64,000 bases of DNA, from NCBI GenBank assembly GCA_025055795.1, contig JANWVV010000002.1, positions 123,091 through 187,090 of the forward strand, written 5' to 3'. The DNA is from Gemmataceae bacterium (GTDB taxonomy: Bacteria > Planctomycetota > Planctomycetia > Gemmatales > Gemmataceae). Both the position numbers and the translations under genes were made by a program. Shown here piece after piece: positions 18,022 to 27,298 of the stretch; position 1 is the first letter of the stretch; each line of letters begins with the position of its first letter. The notes beneath the pieces were generated by a model, which was not told the origin of the DNA, ran no database searches, and saw only the letters and a list, made by a program, of their open reading frames with translations.

Positions 18022-20580
18022 TTAGCCCCAAGTAACCAGACCCGGCTCGTAGGAATGGGGCAAGTAAGGGTTTTTAGGCAAAACACGAACACTAAAGCCG
18101 AACTGACCGCTTGCCGAGCAAGGGACACTGCCGGTGTATAGCAGGTCGCCATCGTGGGTGGCGCCGTCGGGTTGCAGGGGAGCTATCTGAGCATCTACGA
18201 TGCCCCCTACCGCGTCGAGGGCGCCGTAGTACAATTGCACGTCAACATCTTCCGGTCGAAACGGTCCTAAATGGACACGCACCTTAACGGGGAACTGAGC
18301 GCCAACCCGTAGCGTTTCGTTAGTGGGGGCGTCTACTTGGACGACGCGGATTTCGTTCCAGTGCTGCCGAAGTTGGCGACGCCATTGGGCCAGAGCGTGG
18401 GCATGTTCCCCATGGTTGGCCGTGAGTTGTAGCGCCCGACGATGGCTGGGTAAGTAACACTTGTTAGTGTATTCCTCCACCATCCGATTGGTGTTGAAGA
18501 CTGGAACCAGAGTGAGGATGCTGCGTTTCATACGGCGGATCCACTCGCGGGGCAATCCGTCCGCGCCTCGTCGGTAGAAAATGGGGACGATGTCATTTTC
18601 GATGATTTCCAGCAAGGCCCGGCTTTCCACTTCATCCTGGTAAGTTAGATCAGTGTATTCTTCGCCGGCTCCGATGGCCCAGCCATTGTCACCGTCGTAC
18701 CCTTCACACCACCAGCCGTCGAGGATGGAAAGATTGAGGCCCCCGTTGGCAGCGGCTTTCATGCCGCTTGTGCCCGAGGCTTCCAGCGGACGCCGGGGAT
18801 TGTTCAACCAGACGTCCACCCCTTGGATCAAATGACGGGCCACATTCATGTCATAGTCTTCAATAAAGACGATGCGGCGGCGGAACTCGGGCCGGCGGGA
18901 GAAATGAACCACCCGCTGAATGAGTTCTTTACCCCCCTGATCGCGGGGATGGGCCTTGCCAGAGAAGATAAACTGGACCGGCCTTTCCTTGTTGTTGACC
19001 AATTGAGCCAAACGCTCCGGGTGGCGAAAAATCAGATCACCTCGTTTGTAAGTGGCAAAGCGACGGGCAAAACCGATGGTCAAGGCGTCCGGGTCCAGAA
19101 CCTCATCCGCAGCCGCGATCTCGCTGGGCGGGGAACCCCGACGCTTCAATTGCGCTTTGACCCGCTGTCGAGCAAAGGCGATGAGGCGTTCCCGGGCCCG
19201 CTCGTGCGTACGCCACAATTCCGCGTCGGGGATCTGCTCGACCCGACGCCAGATGGCAAAATCCGTGGGTCGTTCCACCCACTGGATTCCCAAATAACGA
19301 TCGTATAGCGTCGCAATTTCCGGAGAGAGCCAGCTTTGAGTGTGAACCCCATTTGTGATGTGGATAATCGGTACCTCCTGGGGCGGTAATCCGGGCCACA
19401 AATCCCTCCACATTTTCCGCGTTACCACGCCGTGCAGCTTGCTCACTGCATTGCTGACATTAGCCATCTTCAAAGCCAGCACGGTCATGCCAAACGGCTC
19501 GTGCTCATTGGAGGGATGCTGCCGACCCAGTTCCGCCAGACGACGTCGGTCGATGCCCAACTTGCGCAAATAATCGCCCAAGTAATGTTCGACCATGTCC
19601 AGAGGAAAAACATCATTACCAGCAGGCACAGGCGTGTGCGTGGTAAAGCAACTACCGGCCTTGACGGCTTCCAGGGCCGTGTCCAAATCCATCTGATGTT
19701 CTTCCATGAGGATGCGGATACGTTCCAGCACGGTAAACGCGGCATGCCCTTCGTTCATGTGACAAACGGTGGGCAGTTTGCCAATAGCCCGCAAGGCCCG
19801 GATACCTCCGATCCCAAGTACAATCTCCTGCTGGATACGCATGTGCTGGTCACCGCCGTATAACTGTGCGGTGATCGCTCTGTCCTCCGGGATGTTGTCA
19901 GGGATGTTGGCATCGAGAAGATACAGGGGGACGCGTCCTACCTGGACACGCCAAAGACGTAACTTGACCTCCCGGCCGGGCAGTGGAGCGGTGACCAGCA
20001 GTTGCCGACCCTGGTCATCATGCACTGGCAGTAAGGGTAAGGTAAAGAAATCGTTTTCTGGATAGCGTTCTTGCTGCCAGCCTTCCGCATTGAGGTACTG
20101 GCGAAAATACCCCTCCCGGTACATCAGGCTGACACCACAAAGCGGAATTCCCAGGTCGCTGGCGCTTTTAAGGTGGTCGCCCGCCAATACGCCCAGGCCG
20201 CCTGAATAGACAGGGATACTTTCATGGATGCCAAACTCGGCTGAAAAATAGGCTACCCACAACTGTCTATCCTGAGGATAGGTTTGTGCAAACCAGGTAG
20301 GTGCCTGCAGATAGTGCTCCAAGGCACTAGCCACCCGCTCCATATGTGCCAGAAAGGCGTCGTCGTGAGCCAGTTCTTCGAGACGCTCCTGCGGTGTCGC
20401 ACTTAGCAAACGGATGGGACTGTGATCCAGGGTCTCAAAAAGGTCCGGATTGATCCGGCGGAACAAGGCCACGGCATCAGCGTTCCAGGACCACCAAAGG
20501 TTGTATGCCAGGGTCTGCAACGGTCGGAGGCGTTCCGGCAGCTTAGGTAAAACAGTGTATGTGCGGATAGGACCGATCAT
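18022..20580 (-). CDS. glgP: Alpha-glucan (glycogen) phosphorylase
   Basis: An 852-residue GT35 enzyme releasing glucose-1-phosphate from glycogen or maltodextrin. It is of the variant class with the N-terminal DUF3417 domain (residues about 1-110, LPERLRPLQTLAYNLWWSW), followed by YFSAEFGIHESIPVYSGGLG, the nucleotide/phosphate region GFARRFATYKR and the PLP site GTSGMKAAANGG with Lys at about residue 608. The C-terminal about 100 residues are an additional beta-rich region. ATG 20580 is chosen because GGGGAGAG immediately precedes it; a TTG seven codons upstream is less likely. The protein is cytosolic. No other glycogen genes are nearby, so it does not sit in a glg operon here. Confidence 0.95.
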   Translation of the reverse strand: MIGPIRTYTVLPKLPERLRPLQTLAYNLWWSWNADAVALFRRINPDLFETLDHSPIRLLSATPQERLEELAHDDAFLAHMERVASALEHYLQAPTWFAQTYPQDRQLWVAYFSAEFGIHESIPVYSGGLGVLAGDHLKSASDLGIPLCGVSLMYREGYFRQYLNAEGWQQERYPENDFFTLPLLPVHDDQGRQLLVTAPLPGREVKLRLWRVQVGRVPLYLLDANIPDNIPEDRAITAQLYGGDQHMRIQQEIVLGIGGIRALRAIGKLPTVCHMNEGHAAFTVLERIRILMEEHQMDLDTALEAVKAGSCFTTHTPVPAGNDVFPLDMVEHYLGDYLRKLGIDRRRLAELGRQHPSNEHEPFGMTVLALKMANVSNAVSKLHGVVTRKMWRDLWPGLPPQEVPIIHITNGVHTQSWLSPEIATLYDRYLGIQWVERPTDFAIWRRVEQIPDAELWRTHERARERLIAFARQRVKAQLKRRGSPPSEIAAADEVLDPDALTIGFARRFATYKRGDLIFRHPERLAQLVNNKERPVQFIFSGKAHPRDQGGKELIQRVVHFSRRPEFRRRIVFIEDYDMNVARHLIQGVDVWLNNPRRPLEASGTSGMKAAANGGLNLSILDGWWCEGYDGDNGWAIGAGEEYTDLTYQDEVESRALLEIIENDIVPIFYRRGADGLPREWIRRMKRSILTLVPVFNTNRMVEEYTNKCYLPSHRRALQLTANHGEHAHALAQWRRQLRQHWNEIRVVQVDAPTNETLRVGAQFPVKVRVHLGPFRPEDVDVQLYYGALDAVGGIVDAQIAPLQPDGATHDGDLLYTGSVPCSASGQFGFSVRVLPKNPYLPHSYEPGLVTWG

Positions 20581-21407
20581 GCTCTCCCCTTGCAGAACCA
20601 ATATGATCCCCTCATCTATTTATTATTTTTCACTCAGCTTTCTAGCGACAACGAAGGCTACCGTGAGCATAAGGTCAAGATCTCAAAACAGTTGCAGCCC
20701 GGGTGCGTTATCCATCCTCTAGACTTTACGGTTGGCTTTCGCAAAGTCGCAGTTGTCATAAATTATCGCAAATTGTTATGTTCGACCGTCGATGGAGTGA
20801 AGGAATGAAGTGATCAGTTGAATATTTCCCATGATCTAAGTAGTTTCGAAATGTAGGGTTGTGTCAAAATTATAGTTTAGCTATGGATACGCTAGTTGAG
20901 AACTGAGCTTAGGTGCGGTCGTGCCGATATCGTCCGTGAAAGACCTTATATGGCAATACGGAACAATTTTTATTAATATTTTCTTGATATATACTAATCC
21001 GATGTCTAATCAATCGTCAGATGGGGTTGGGAGCCTCGATAATCAACATTATCCTTCGTGGGTCGAGGCTGATGGTTTAAGGAAATTTCAAGGGATGATA
21101 GGCAGAACATTAGTCAAGTCCGTTCGATAATAAAGTAGATCAGGGGAATGGCGTGATCTCACGCCGAGTGGTTGGATCTATTGTCATCAAGCATCGCGTC
21201 TTTTTTGATCTACGGCGTAACATGCCTGAAGTCACGATGATTACACATATTGCCCCCGGGCATGGATAATCAACCCGATTTTTTGTGGTTGGCGCGGTGC
21301 CAAGGTACGGTAAGATGCTGCATAGTACTGTAGGCGTGCAGCGTGGCGGTGGGCCGGTTGCGACGGCTCGTTGTATCTCCGGACTTATGGAACCTGTGCC
21401 AGCCCCG
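20581..21407. other. Long AT-rich intergenic region
   Basis: About 830 bases between divergent glgP and the receiver-HDOD gene, clearly AT-richer than the genes. I see no protein-like frame, tRNA or strong hairpin. An AT-rich run at 20960-21000 could hold a promoter, but no consensus pair was found. The in-frame extension of the HDOD gene to 21285 is not supported by a ribosome-binding site. Confidence 0.3.
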
Positions 21408-22625
21408 ATGAACGACCGGCCAATGCATCGTCGGATCCTTTTCGTGGCCGATGATCCCCATCTGCATCGGTTTTTACGGCAATTGATGGAGCCGTTAGAA
21501 GGTGAATGGCAGGCATGCTATTGCCGGAGTGGCCCTGAGGCACTGAAGCAGCTAAGTGATGGTCCTTACACGATAGTGGTGGCCGATTTACGTTTAGGGG
21601 GCGGCTACTGCCAAGAGTTGTTGATCCAGACGCGGGAACAAGCGCCTGAAACAGTTCGTATCGTTCTGGCCGGACCAGGTGATCAAGAACTGTTGTTACG
21701 TGTTTTACCGCTGACGCAACGGATACTATCCAAGCCTTGCGATCCAGCCGAGTTATATGCAGCCCTGCAACGGACCCACTCACTGCGGGAACTGCTACGC
21801 AGCCCTGCGGTAGTTTCGATAATTGGTCGCCTCGGTCAGATCCCCACCTTGTCGACATTGTATAGCCGCATCTCTGAAGAATTGCTCAAACCAGACTACT
21901 CACTAGCTAAAGTTGGGGAGTTGGTTTCGCAAGACCCCGGGATAGCAGCCCGCTTGTTACAAGTAGCCAACTCGGCCTTAATTGGATTACGACGGCCTGC
22001 CACGACACCGGCCCAAGCCGTGCGGGTGCTTGGGGGAGAATTGACCCGTACCTTGGTACTTGCAGCTGACCTTTTTACCCGGTATAATCCGGCCCGACTG
22101 AAACCGTTTTCCATTGACGCCTTGTGGGACCACAGTCAGGCAGTGGCGGCATTGGCTGGTAAAATCGCCCAGAGCGAGCGGTTGGATGACCGTAGCGTAC
22201 GGGACTCTACCTTGGCGGGGCTGTTTCATGATATTGGTCAGTTGTTGTTGGCCAGCCAGATGCCGGAGGCCTACCGAGAAGTTCTTAGCCTGGCGCGCCG
22301 GGAGGGGCTTGCGCTAGCTGCTGCCGAACAGCAGGTATTTGGGGCAACGCATGCCGAAGTAGGGGCTTACTTGCTGGGAGTATGGGGGTTGCACGATCCC
22401 CTTGTCGAAGCGGTCGCATGGCACCATGCCCCAGAGCAATGTCCGGGTACGACCCTGTCTCCGCTTACAACAGTTCACGTGGCCGAAACGCTCCTGAATG
22501 AGCAGGAAGCCGGCCGGCCCAACGTCGGCTACTTGGAACGCTTAGGCATCGAAGATCACTGGAACCGTTGGCATGATCTGGCACGTAAAGTCGAAACCGC
22601 TAGTCGAGAAGTCCCCCTCAAGTGA
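21408..22625 (+). CDS. Response-regulator receiver fused to HDOD domain
   Basis: A 405-residue signalling protein. Residues about 8-125 form a receiver domain: the acidic pair in FVADDPHLH, the likely phospho-acceptor Asp in VVADLRLGGGY, and the Lys of RILSKPCDPAEL. Residues about 150-345 are an HDOD domain (LLQVANSALIGLRR, LGGELTRTLVLAADLF, LFHDIGQLLLA, AVAWHHAPE). An HD pair (FHDI) is retained, yet HDOD domains usually lack phosphodiesterase activity and serve as signalling scaffolds. The cognate histidine kinase is not in the window. ATG 21408 is chosen as the start nearest the domain; upstream in-frame ATGs (21285, 21315, 21387) cannot be excluded, since no strong ribosome-binding site marks any of them. 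Confidence 0.8.
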   Translation: MNDRPMHRRILFVADDPHLHRFLRQLMEPLEGEWQACYCRSGPEALKQLSDGPYTIVVADLRLGGGYCQELLIQTREQAPETVRIVLAGPGDQELLLRVLPLTQRILSKPCDPAELYAALQRTHSLRELLRSPAVVSIIGRLGQIPTLSTLYSRISEELLKPDYSLAKVGELVSQDPGIAARLLQVANSALIGLRRPATTPAQAVRVLGGELTRTLVLAADLFTRYNPARLKPFSIDALWDHSQAVAALAGKIAQSERLDDRSVRDSTLAGLFHDIGQLLLASQMPEAYREVLSLARREGLALAAAEQQVFGATHAEVGAYLLGVWGLHDPLVEAVAWHHAPEQCPGTTLSPLTTVHVAETLLNEQEAGRPNVGYLERLGIEDHWNRWHDLARKVETASREVPLK

Positions 22626-22973
22626 ATAAACAAATCAACCAGACCACTCGTCTCATTAATTAACCATAAGTCCTACTGTGCCCTGAGATTGTTCAGCGCT
22701 CAGATTATACTGATCGTTACGCTAAAATGCACTAAATGTACTAACGCAGTGTTGTGGCAGGATTTTTGGTCAGGATACATCTTCCTTGAGAATCGCCATC
22801 CGACAAGGCTCGGTTTTCCAAAGGATATCGATTCGGTGTAATGATGATAAAGGAGATAACTCCGTCGCCGCATTAACGAACGCAAGGTTTTTTTGTTTTT
22901 CCCCGTAGGGTTATCGACTGGTTAGCGGGATTGCAGAACGGGAGTACATTAGGAAAACGATCAGGCAACTAAC
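22626..22973. other. Intergenic region upstream of tsaD
   Basis: About 350 bases; no gene or strong structure is seen. A TATACT at 22706-22711 has no well-spaced -35. Confidence 0.3.
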
Positions 22974-23987
22974 ATGGCTTTGTTTTTAGGGATTGAGACA
23001 AGCTGCGACGAAACAGCGGCTGCGGTCTTCACGGACCAATATGAAATTCGTTCGAGCATCGTGGCCTCTCAGAGCCGGTTGCACGCTCCTTTTACAGGTG
23101 TAGTGCCGGAGATTGCGGCCCGGGCGCATTTGCAACAGCTTCTGCCCGTTATTGATAAGGCCCTGACGGAGGCTCAGTGCCGCCTGGAAGAGCTGAGCGC
23201 CATCGCCGTGCACCATACGCCCGGGCTGGTGGGGTCGCTGCTAGTTGGAGTAGCAGCAGCCAAAATGCTGGCGGTACTGTTACGCATTCCTTTGCTGGCC
23301 GTCAATCACATCCACAGTCACATCTTTGCATGTCGGCTCGCGGCGGGAGGTGACATTTTCCCCTGCGTGGGTTTAGTGGTCAGCGGTGGCCACACCGTAT
23401 TGCTCCGATGTGAAGGTGCGACGCAGATGACAGTGTTAGGGGGTACGCGGGACGATGCAGCTGGAGAGGCATTCGATAAAGTGGCTGCCCTTTTAGGCTT
23501 GGGATTTCCCGGCGGACCTGCGGTGGAACGGGAAGCCGCCACGGGAGATCCGACCGCCTATAACTTTCCCCGTGCCTTTGCCGATGATGGCCGGCTCGAA
23601 TTCAGCTTCAGCGGTCTGAAAACGGCTGTTTTGTATGCCTGTTATGGTCAGAATGCTCGTCGTAGCGAACCACCGCCACCAGGACCGGTGCGGGCCAACC
23701 TAGCCGCCAGCTTTCAGGCGGCCGTCGTCGACATTCTCGTACTTAAGGCCAAACAAGCCCTCCGTCGCACAGGACTACGACGCCTGGCCGTCGGCGGTGG
23801 TGTAGCCGCTAACAAGGCCTTGCGTCAGGCCCTGCAGCGCATGTGTGATCGCGAGCGAGTGGAATTGTTCATTCCGCCTTTATCCCTCTGCACTGACAAC
23901 GCTGCGATGGCCGCTTGGGCTGTCGAGTTATGGAAACAGGGTCAGTTTGCCCCTTTAGATCTCGATGCTGAGCCAACCTGGCTGTAA
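22974..23987 (+). CDS. tsaD: tRNA N6-adenosine threonylcarbamoyltransferase
   Basis: A 337-residue universal enzyme that transfers threonylcarbamoyl to A37 of tRNAs reading ANN codons. The ASKHA-fold N-terminus FLGIETSCDETAAAVF is intact, the metal-binding HxxxH is H112-I-H-S-H116, followed by LVVSGGHTVLL, FDKVAALLGLGFPGGP, FSFSGLKTAV and the C-terminal VGGGVAANKALR and PPLSLCTDNAAMAAW. Length and motif order are those of a normal bacterial TsaD. The ATG at 22974 begins directly with the conserved region. TsaB, TsaC and TsaE are not in the window. Cytosolic and probably essential. Confidence 0.96.
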   Translation: MALFLGIETSCDETAAAVFTDQYEIRSSIVASQSRLHAPFTGVVPEIAARAHLQQLLPVIDKALTEAQCRLEELSAIAVHHTPGLVGSLLVGVAAAKMLAVLLRIPLLAVNHIHSHIFACRLAAGGDIFPCVGLVVSGGHTVLLRCEGATQMTVLGGTRDDAAGEAFDKVAALLGLGFPGGPAVEREAATGDPTAYNFPRAFADDGRLEFSFSGLKTAVLYACYGQNARRSEPPPPGPVRANLAASFQAAVVDILVLKAKQALRRTGLRRLAVGGGVAANKALRQALQRMCDRERVELFIPPLSLCTDNAAMAAWAVELWKQGQFAPLDLDAEPTWL

Positions 23988-24323
23988 ACTCGGGCGTTTG
24001 AAATGTCACCAAACGCTTGGTTATTCAGTAAGACTTTCTCATGCTGCTTATAGTTTAACGGCATTTATTAATGCCTTCATACCCACGTCTTTAATAAGTC
24101 CAAGGACGCTACGACGGGTCTAATGAAACCGCACGCCAAAATGCACGGTTGTCGGGATTTTACCCAATGTGCCTCATGATCTTAATTTTCGTCGCACCCA
24201 GGCCCTTGAAAGTGTAACCATGATGTCCGTGCTTTTTCGTCGCGTGGAGCAGAAGGTGGATTGAACCAGCCGTTACTGCGCACCGCACAGTTACCTCAGA
24301 TGTGACTCTGAAGCGCCTTTACT
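23988..24323. other. Intergenic region between tsaD and the small basic protein gene
   Basis: About 340 bases between convergent genes. No coding frame, RNA gene or clear terminator hairpin was found. Confidence 0.3.
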
Positions 24324-24506
24324 TCATTGTGAGGAAGAATTTGAACTAGAGGATGAAGTTTTGTCCTGAGCCTGTTGTGCTTGGAGAGCGGCCTGTAATT
24401 TGGCGCGTAGTTCTTTGGGCAGGTAGGCGCCAGGACCTAACCGCTGCTCATACTTCTTGCGTCGCTTCAAGCGTTGTTTACGGCGTACCCCGGCAGGATT
24501 GCCCAT
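24324..24506 (-). CDS. Small strongly basic protein (60 aa), unknown function
   Basis: The first half is dense in Arg and Lys (RRKQRLKRRKKYEQR), the middle contains LGPGAYLPKELRAKLQAAL, which looks like a short amphipathic helix, and the tail is Ser-rich. There is no signal peptide or membrane segment. GGGAGG lies 8 bases before the ATG, a stronger ribosome-binding site than most genes here, which supports real translation. Charge and size resemble ribosome-associated or nucleic-acid-binding peptides; I do not recognise a named family, though I believe similar short proteins occur in other planctomycetes. It stands alone between tsaD and a methyltransferase gene. Confidence 0.65.
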   Translation of the reverse strand: MGNPAGVRRKQRLKRRKKYEQRLGPGAYLPKELRAKLQAALQAQQAQDKTSSSSSNSSSQ

Positions 24507-24840
24507 CGTTCAACCTCCCGAATTTTCAAGTAAAGCAATAGTCAGGTTCGTGACATCGCTGTTCGTATCCCTGTCGCTAATCCTGACCAACATCACTTAG
24601 TAAGAAAAGGCATGAAAAACAGGTCAGCAATAATCGCTCACTCATTGTGAAGGCCAGCACAAGCTATGAGGATCAGATTAGGGATGATACATATTTTGTC
24701 GAGAGGGGCCATATGCGACGCCGCTCTCGCCCGATTCACTCGTAGCAGAACTGGAGCTAGTAAGAGATCCAGACATCCTTTTGGGTAGGCTAGCGGCGGA
24801 TGTGCCATCAGTGGTCCCAATATAGTACGAGGGAGTTAGC
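24507..24840. promoter_or_regulatory. Divergent intergenic region, small basic protein / methyltransferase
   Basis: About 330 bases that should hold promoters for both flanking genes. The only elements I can place are the ribosome-binding sites: GGGAGG for the minus-strand gene and GAGGGAG at 24829-24835 for the TTG start at 24841. Confidence 0.35.
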
Positions 24841-26157
24841 TTGGACGTCCATAGTTTGCGCAGTCTGCTTCAGCCGCAGGGACACGTCGCTGTGGCGGAA
24901 GCCGAGGCATGTCGCCCGACGGAAGAGCGTTTTCTGACCTGTTTAAATCAGTTGCAAAAGCGGCACGGAACAGAGCTGGCTAAGGCGGCACTAGAACTCG
25001 TGTTGGTTCGTCGCCGAGCGGTTTCTAAATACCCTCGGTGGGCCGCCCGACTGTTTGCAACACGAGAGGCTCTGGAGCAAGCCAGCGGCGAAGTGGTTGC
25101 GTTGTACCGGGCTACTCGCTACCAGCCGTATGCTGTAGTGGCAGACTTGACGTGTGGTTTAGGGGCCGATGCCTTGGCTTTGGCACTGTCGGGCCGGCAG
25201 GTGGAGGCGATTGACACCGATCCATTGCGTGTTGCCTTGTGTACTGCTAATGCCCAATCGTTCCAAGTGATGGATCATTTAGTGGTTAGGCACGATGATG
25301 CTTTGAGGTGGCAGCCGCCGTCACAAGCGGCCCTATGGGTGGATCCGGGACGCCGCTGTGGACAAAAGCGTTCGATTCATCCGGAAAAATATCAGCCGTC
25401 GTTGGCAGCTCTATTCGGCCGTTGGGGGGCTGATAGCGCCTGGGGGGTAAAACTCGCCCCTGGTTTACCTTCATCTGCTCTGACCCCCTATCTACCCCAT
25501 GCTGAGGTTGAGTTTATCAGCGTAGCGGGAGAGCTGAAGGAATGCGTCTTGTGGTTTGGACCGTTGCGCACCTGTGAGCGTCGGGCGACTGTTTTACAAG
25601 CTGTACCAGCGGACACGGCAGCCCGACGTGTATCCGCCAATACACCCAGCGGAACGAGTCCCCTGTTCTACCAACCAGCGGCGGTGTCGCTGCCATGGTC
25701 CGGATCACTGCCCCCCTGTAGGTATGCCCCACTTGCTAATTACGTCTATCTGCCGTGTGCAGCTGTGGTGCGTGCGGGATTGTTGGACGCTTTGGCTTTG
25801 CAACTGCAGGCTGCCCGCCTGCACCCGCGGACAACGCTGTTAACCGGCCCGGTCCTGGCCACCCACCCCTTGGCCGTGGCCTACCGGCTTTGGGAGCGCA
25901 TACCCGCGGATCGCAAACAGCTACGCCGTGCAATACAGAAGTATCAACTCGGCCGCCTAGAGCTGATCCAATGTGGCTCGTCACTCGATGCCGCTTTCTG
26001 GCATCAGACCCTGCAACAAGTCACGCAATCGGTGAGCGAAGCGGAACGGTCGTCCCACCCTAGCACCCCGGCTTCCCTACTGTTGACTCACGATTCACGG
26101 CAGCCATGCTTGCTTCTGGCAGAGCGACTCGGATCGTCCCAGCCGGACAACGAGTAA
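24841..26157 (+). CDS. Class I SAM-dependent methyltransferase with THUMP-like C-terminal domain
   Basis: A 438-residue cytosolic protein. Residues about 95-200 hold the Rossmann SAM site: VVADLTCGLGADALALAL (motif I), VEAIDTDPLRVALC (acidic end of beta-2), HDDALRW and the metal/substrate-type motif WVDPGRR. The C-terminal about 90 residues (LATHPLAVAYRLWERIP to KYQLGRLELIQCG) match the THUMP-like domain found in this family. The substrate is probably an RNA base or a modified nucleotide, but it is uncharacterised. The start is TTG; no in-frame ATG occurs until well inside the domain, and GAGGGAG 5 bases upstream supports TTG 24841. It appears monocistronic. Confidence 0.8.
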   Translation: MDVHSLRSLLQPQGHVAVAEAEACRPTEERFLTCLNQLQKRHGTELAKAALELVLVRRRAVSKYPRWAARLFATREALEQASGEVVALYRATRYQPYAVVADLTCGLGADALALALSGRQVEAIDTDPLRVALCTANAQSFQVMDHLVVRHDDALRWQPPSQAALWVDPGRRCGQKRSIHPEKYQPSLAALFGRWGADSAWGVKLAPGLPSSALTPYLPHAEVEFISVAGELKECVLWFGPLRTCERRATVLQAVPADTAARRVSANTPSGTSPLFYQPAAVSLPWSGSLPPCRYAPLANYVYLPCAAVVRAGLLDALALQLQAARLHPRTTLLTGPVLATHPLAVAYRLWERIPADRKQLRRAIQKYQLGRLELIQCGSSLDAAFWHQTLQQVTQSVSEAERSSHPSTPASLLLTHDSRQPCLLLAERLGSSQPDNE

Positions 26158-26362
26158 AAGACCAAACGGTGTCGGAGCCACGATTGAGGAATTCACCAAA
26201 AGTAGATCAGTCGAAAAATCCTTTGAATGATTAGGAGCAATACCGATGTGAGATAAGTAACAACATCGAACAAGTAGGACGGCAATGCATTGGCGTGATC
26301 AAACTACCTATCGAAGCCAGTGGCTCCAAAGTATGCAACGCTGTAGCAATCGATGGGATTTG

Positions 26363-27139
26363 CTATTTGTTCTTTTTTTCCTTGCGGATGACCGTAGCTG
26401 AGCGATAAATCCAGCGTTCAGCGGGGCCGGCAGCTTCATCTGGGATGATGTCACCGGTACGTTGCCGCTTGTCATCGGTGGGGCGCACAAAGTTGATCTG
26501 CAAGGTCTTGCGTTTGATGATCCGTTCGCCACTAGCCGATTCTTCAACAGCCAGACCGTTAGATAGACCCGTTACAAACACGCTGAAGCGGTTGGTCCCG
26601 GCTGCTTGACGATGAATGTTGGTCCACACTGCGACACCACTGACCGTGATTGGCACGGCGTCCGGTTTGCTCGGTGGAATCGGGCGCTTGGAGATGTCGA
26701 TGCTGGAATGAACTTTCAGCCGGGGTTCTCCTGTGGGGTTCTCGATGCGGTTGATTTGTTCAACCAGGTAGGGATGTATTTCGTCCAGGTGTGCAGTGTT
26801 CAAATCTCTGGTCACTAGTTCAAATTCGGGGAGAAAGAATTGGGGTTCGCCGCTCATGTTGTAAACCTGGTACCACAGATACCACACCGTCGCTTGGGTG
26901 AGGCGTCCGCCGGGCTCGAAAATATCCAAGTTGGCAATGCGAATGGGTTTGTAGCGGAAATGTAACGTCCAGATGCCTGGTTTATCCAATGGTAGTTCCG
27001 TGGGGTCCACCTTGCGTTCGTTGAGAATCTGAGCAGACAGCCTGGAGGTATTACCTAGCAACCCCCCTAGAGGTAGGCTGCTTCCGAGGACGCTATAGAG
27101 AAACTGTCGTCGATGGATACGGTCGGTACCGCTGTTCAT
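26363..27139 (-). CDS. Exported hypothetical protein with twin-arginine-type signal
   Basis: A 258-residue protein. The N-terminus HRRQFLYSVLGSSLPLGGLLG, read in two parts (HRRQFLYSVLG, SSLPLGGLLG), resembles a Tat signal followed by cleavage near LSAQ. The mature part has no recognisable enzyme motif; it is rich in strands (GIWTLHFRYKPIRIANLDIF, TVWYLWYQVYNMSG) and could be a beta-sandwich envelope protein. Similar proteins occur in planctomycetes as hypotheticals, from memory. ATG 27139 is chosen over an upstream in-frame codon at 27232 because AGGGATAGG precedes it and the signal peptide begins there. The next gene downstream on the same strand is more than 1 kb away, so no operon is implied. 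Confidence 0.65.
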   Translation of the reverse strand: MNSGTDRIHRRQFLYSVLGSSLPLGGLLGNTSRLSAQILNERKVDPTELPLDKPGIWTLHFRYKPIRIANLDIFEPGGRLTQATVWYLWYQVYNMSGEPQFFLPEFELVTRDLNTAHLDEIHPYLVEQINRIENPTGEPRLKVHSSIDISKRPIPPSKPDAVPITVSGVAVWTNIHRQAAGTNRFSVFVTGLSNGLAVEESASGERIIKRKTLQINFVRPTDDKRQRTGDIIPDEAAGPAERWIYRSATVIRKEKKNK

Positions 27140-27298
27140 GATCCTATCCCTGCCAGAATCACCATGATACGGCATTAATACGGACGCTGGACTATATGCT
27201 TTGACGATAGTCGGCCGTCCGTATCTCCGCAAGCGGAAGGGATCCGCCTACGAGTAGTAGAACGATCCGAGCATGCGGCACCGTTGGCACGTTCGGAG

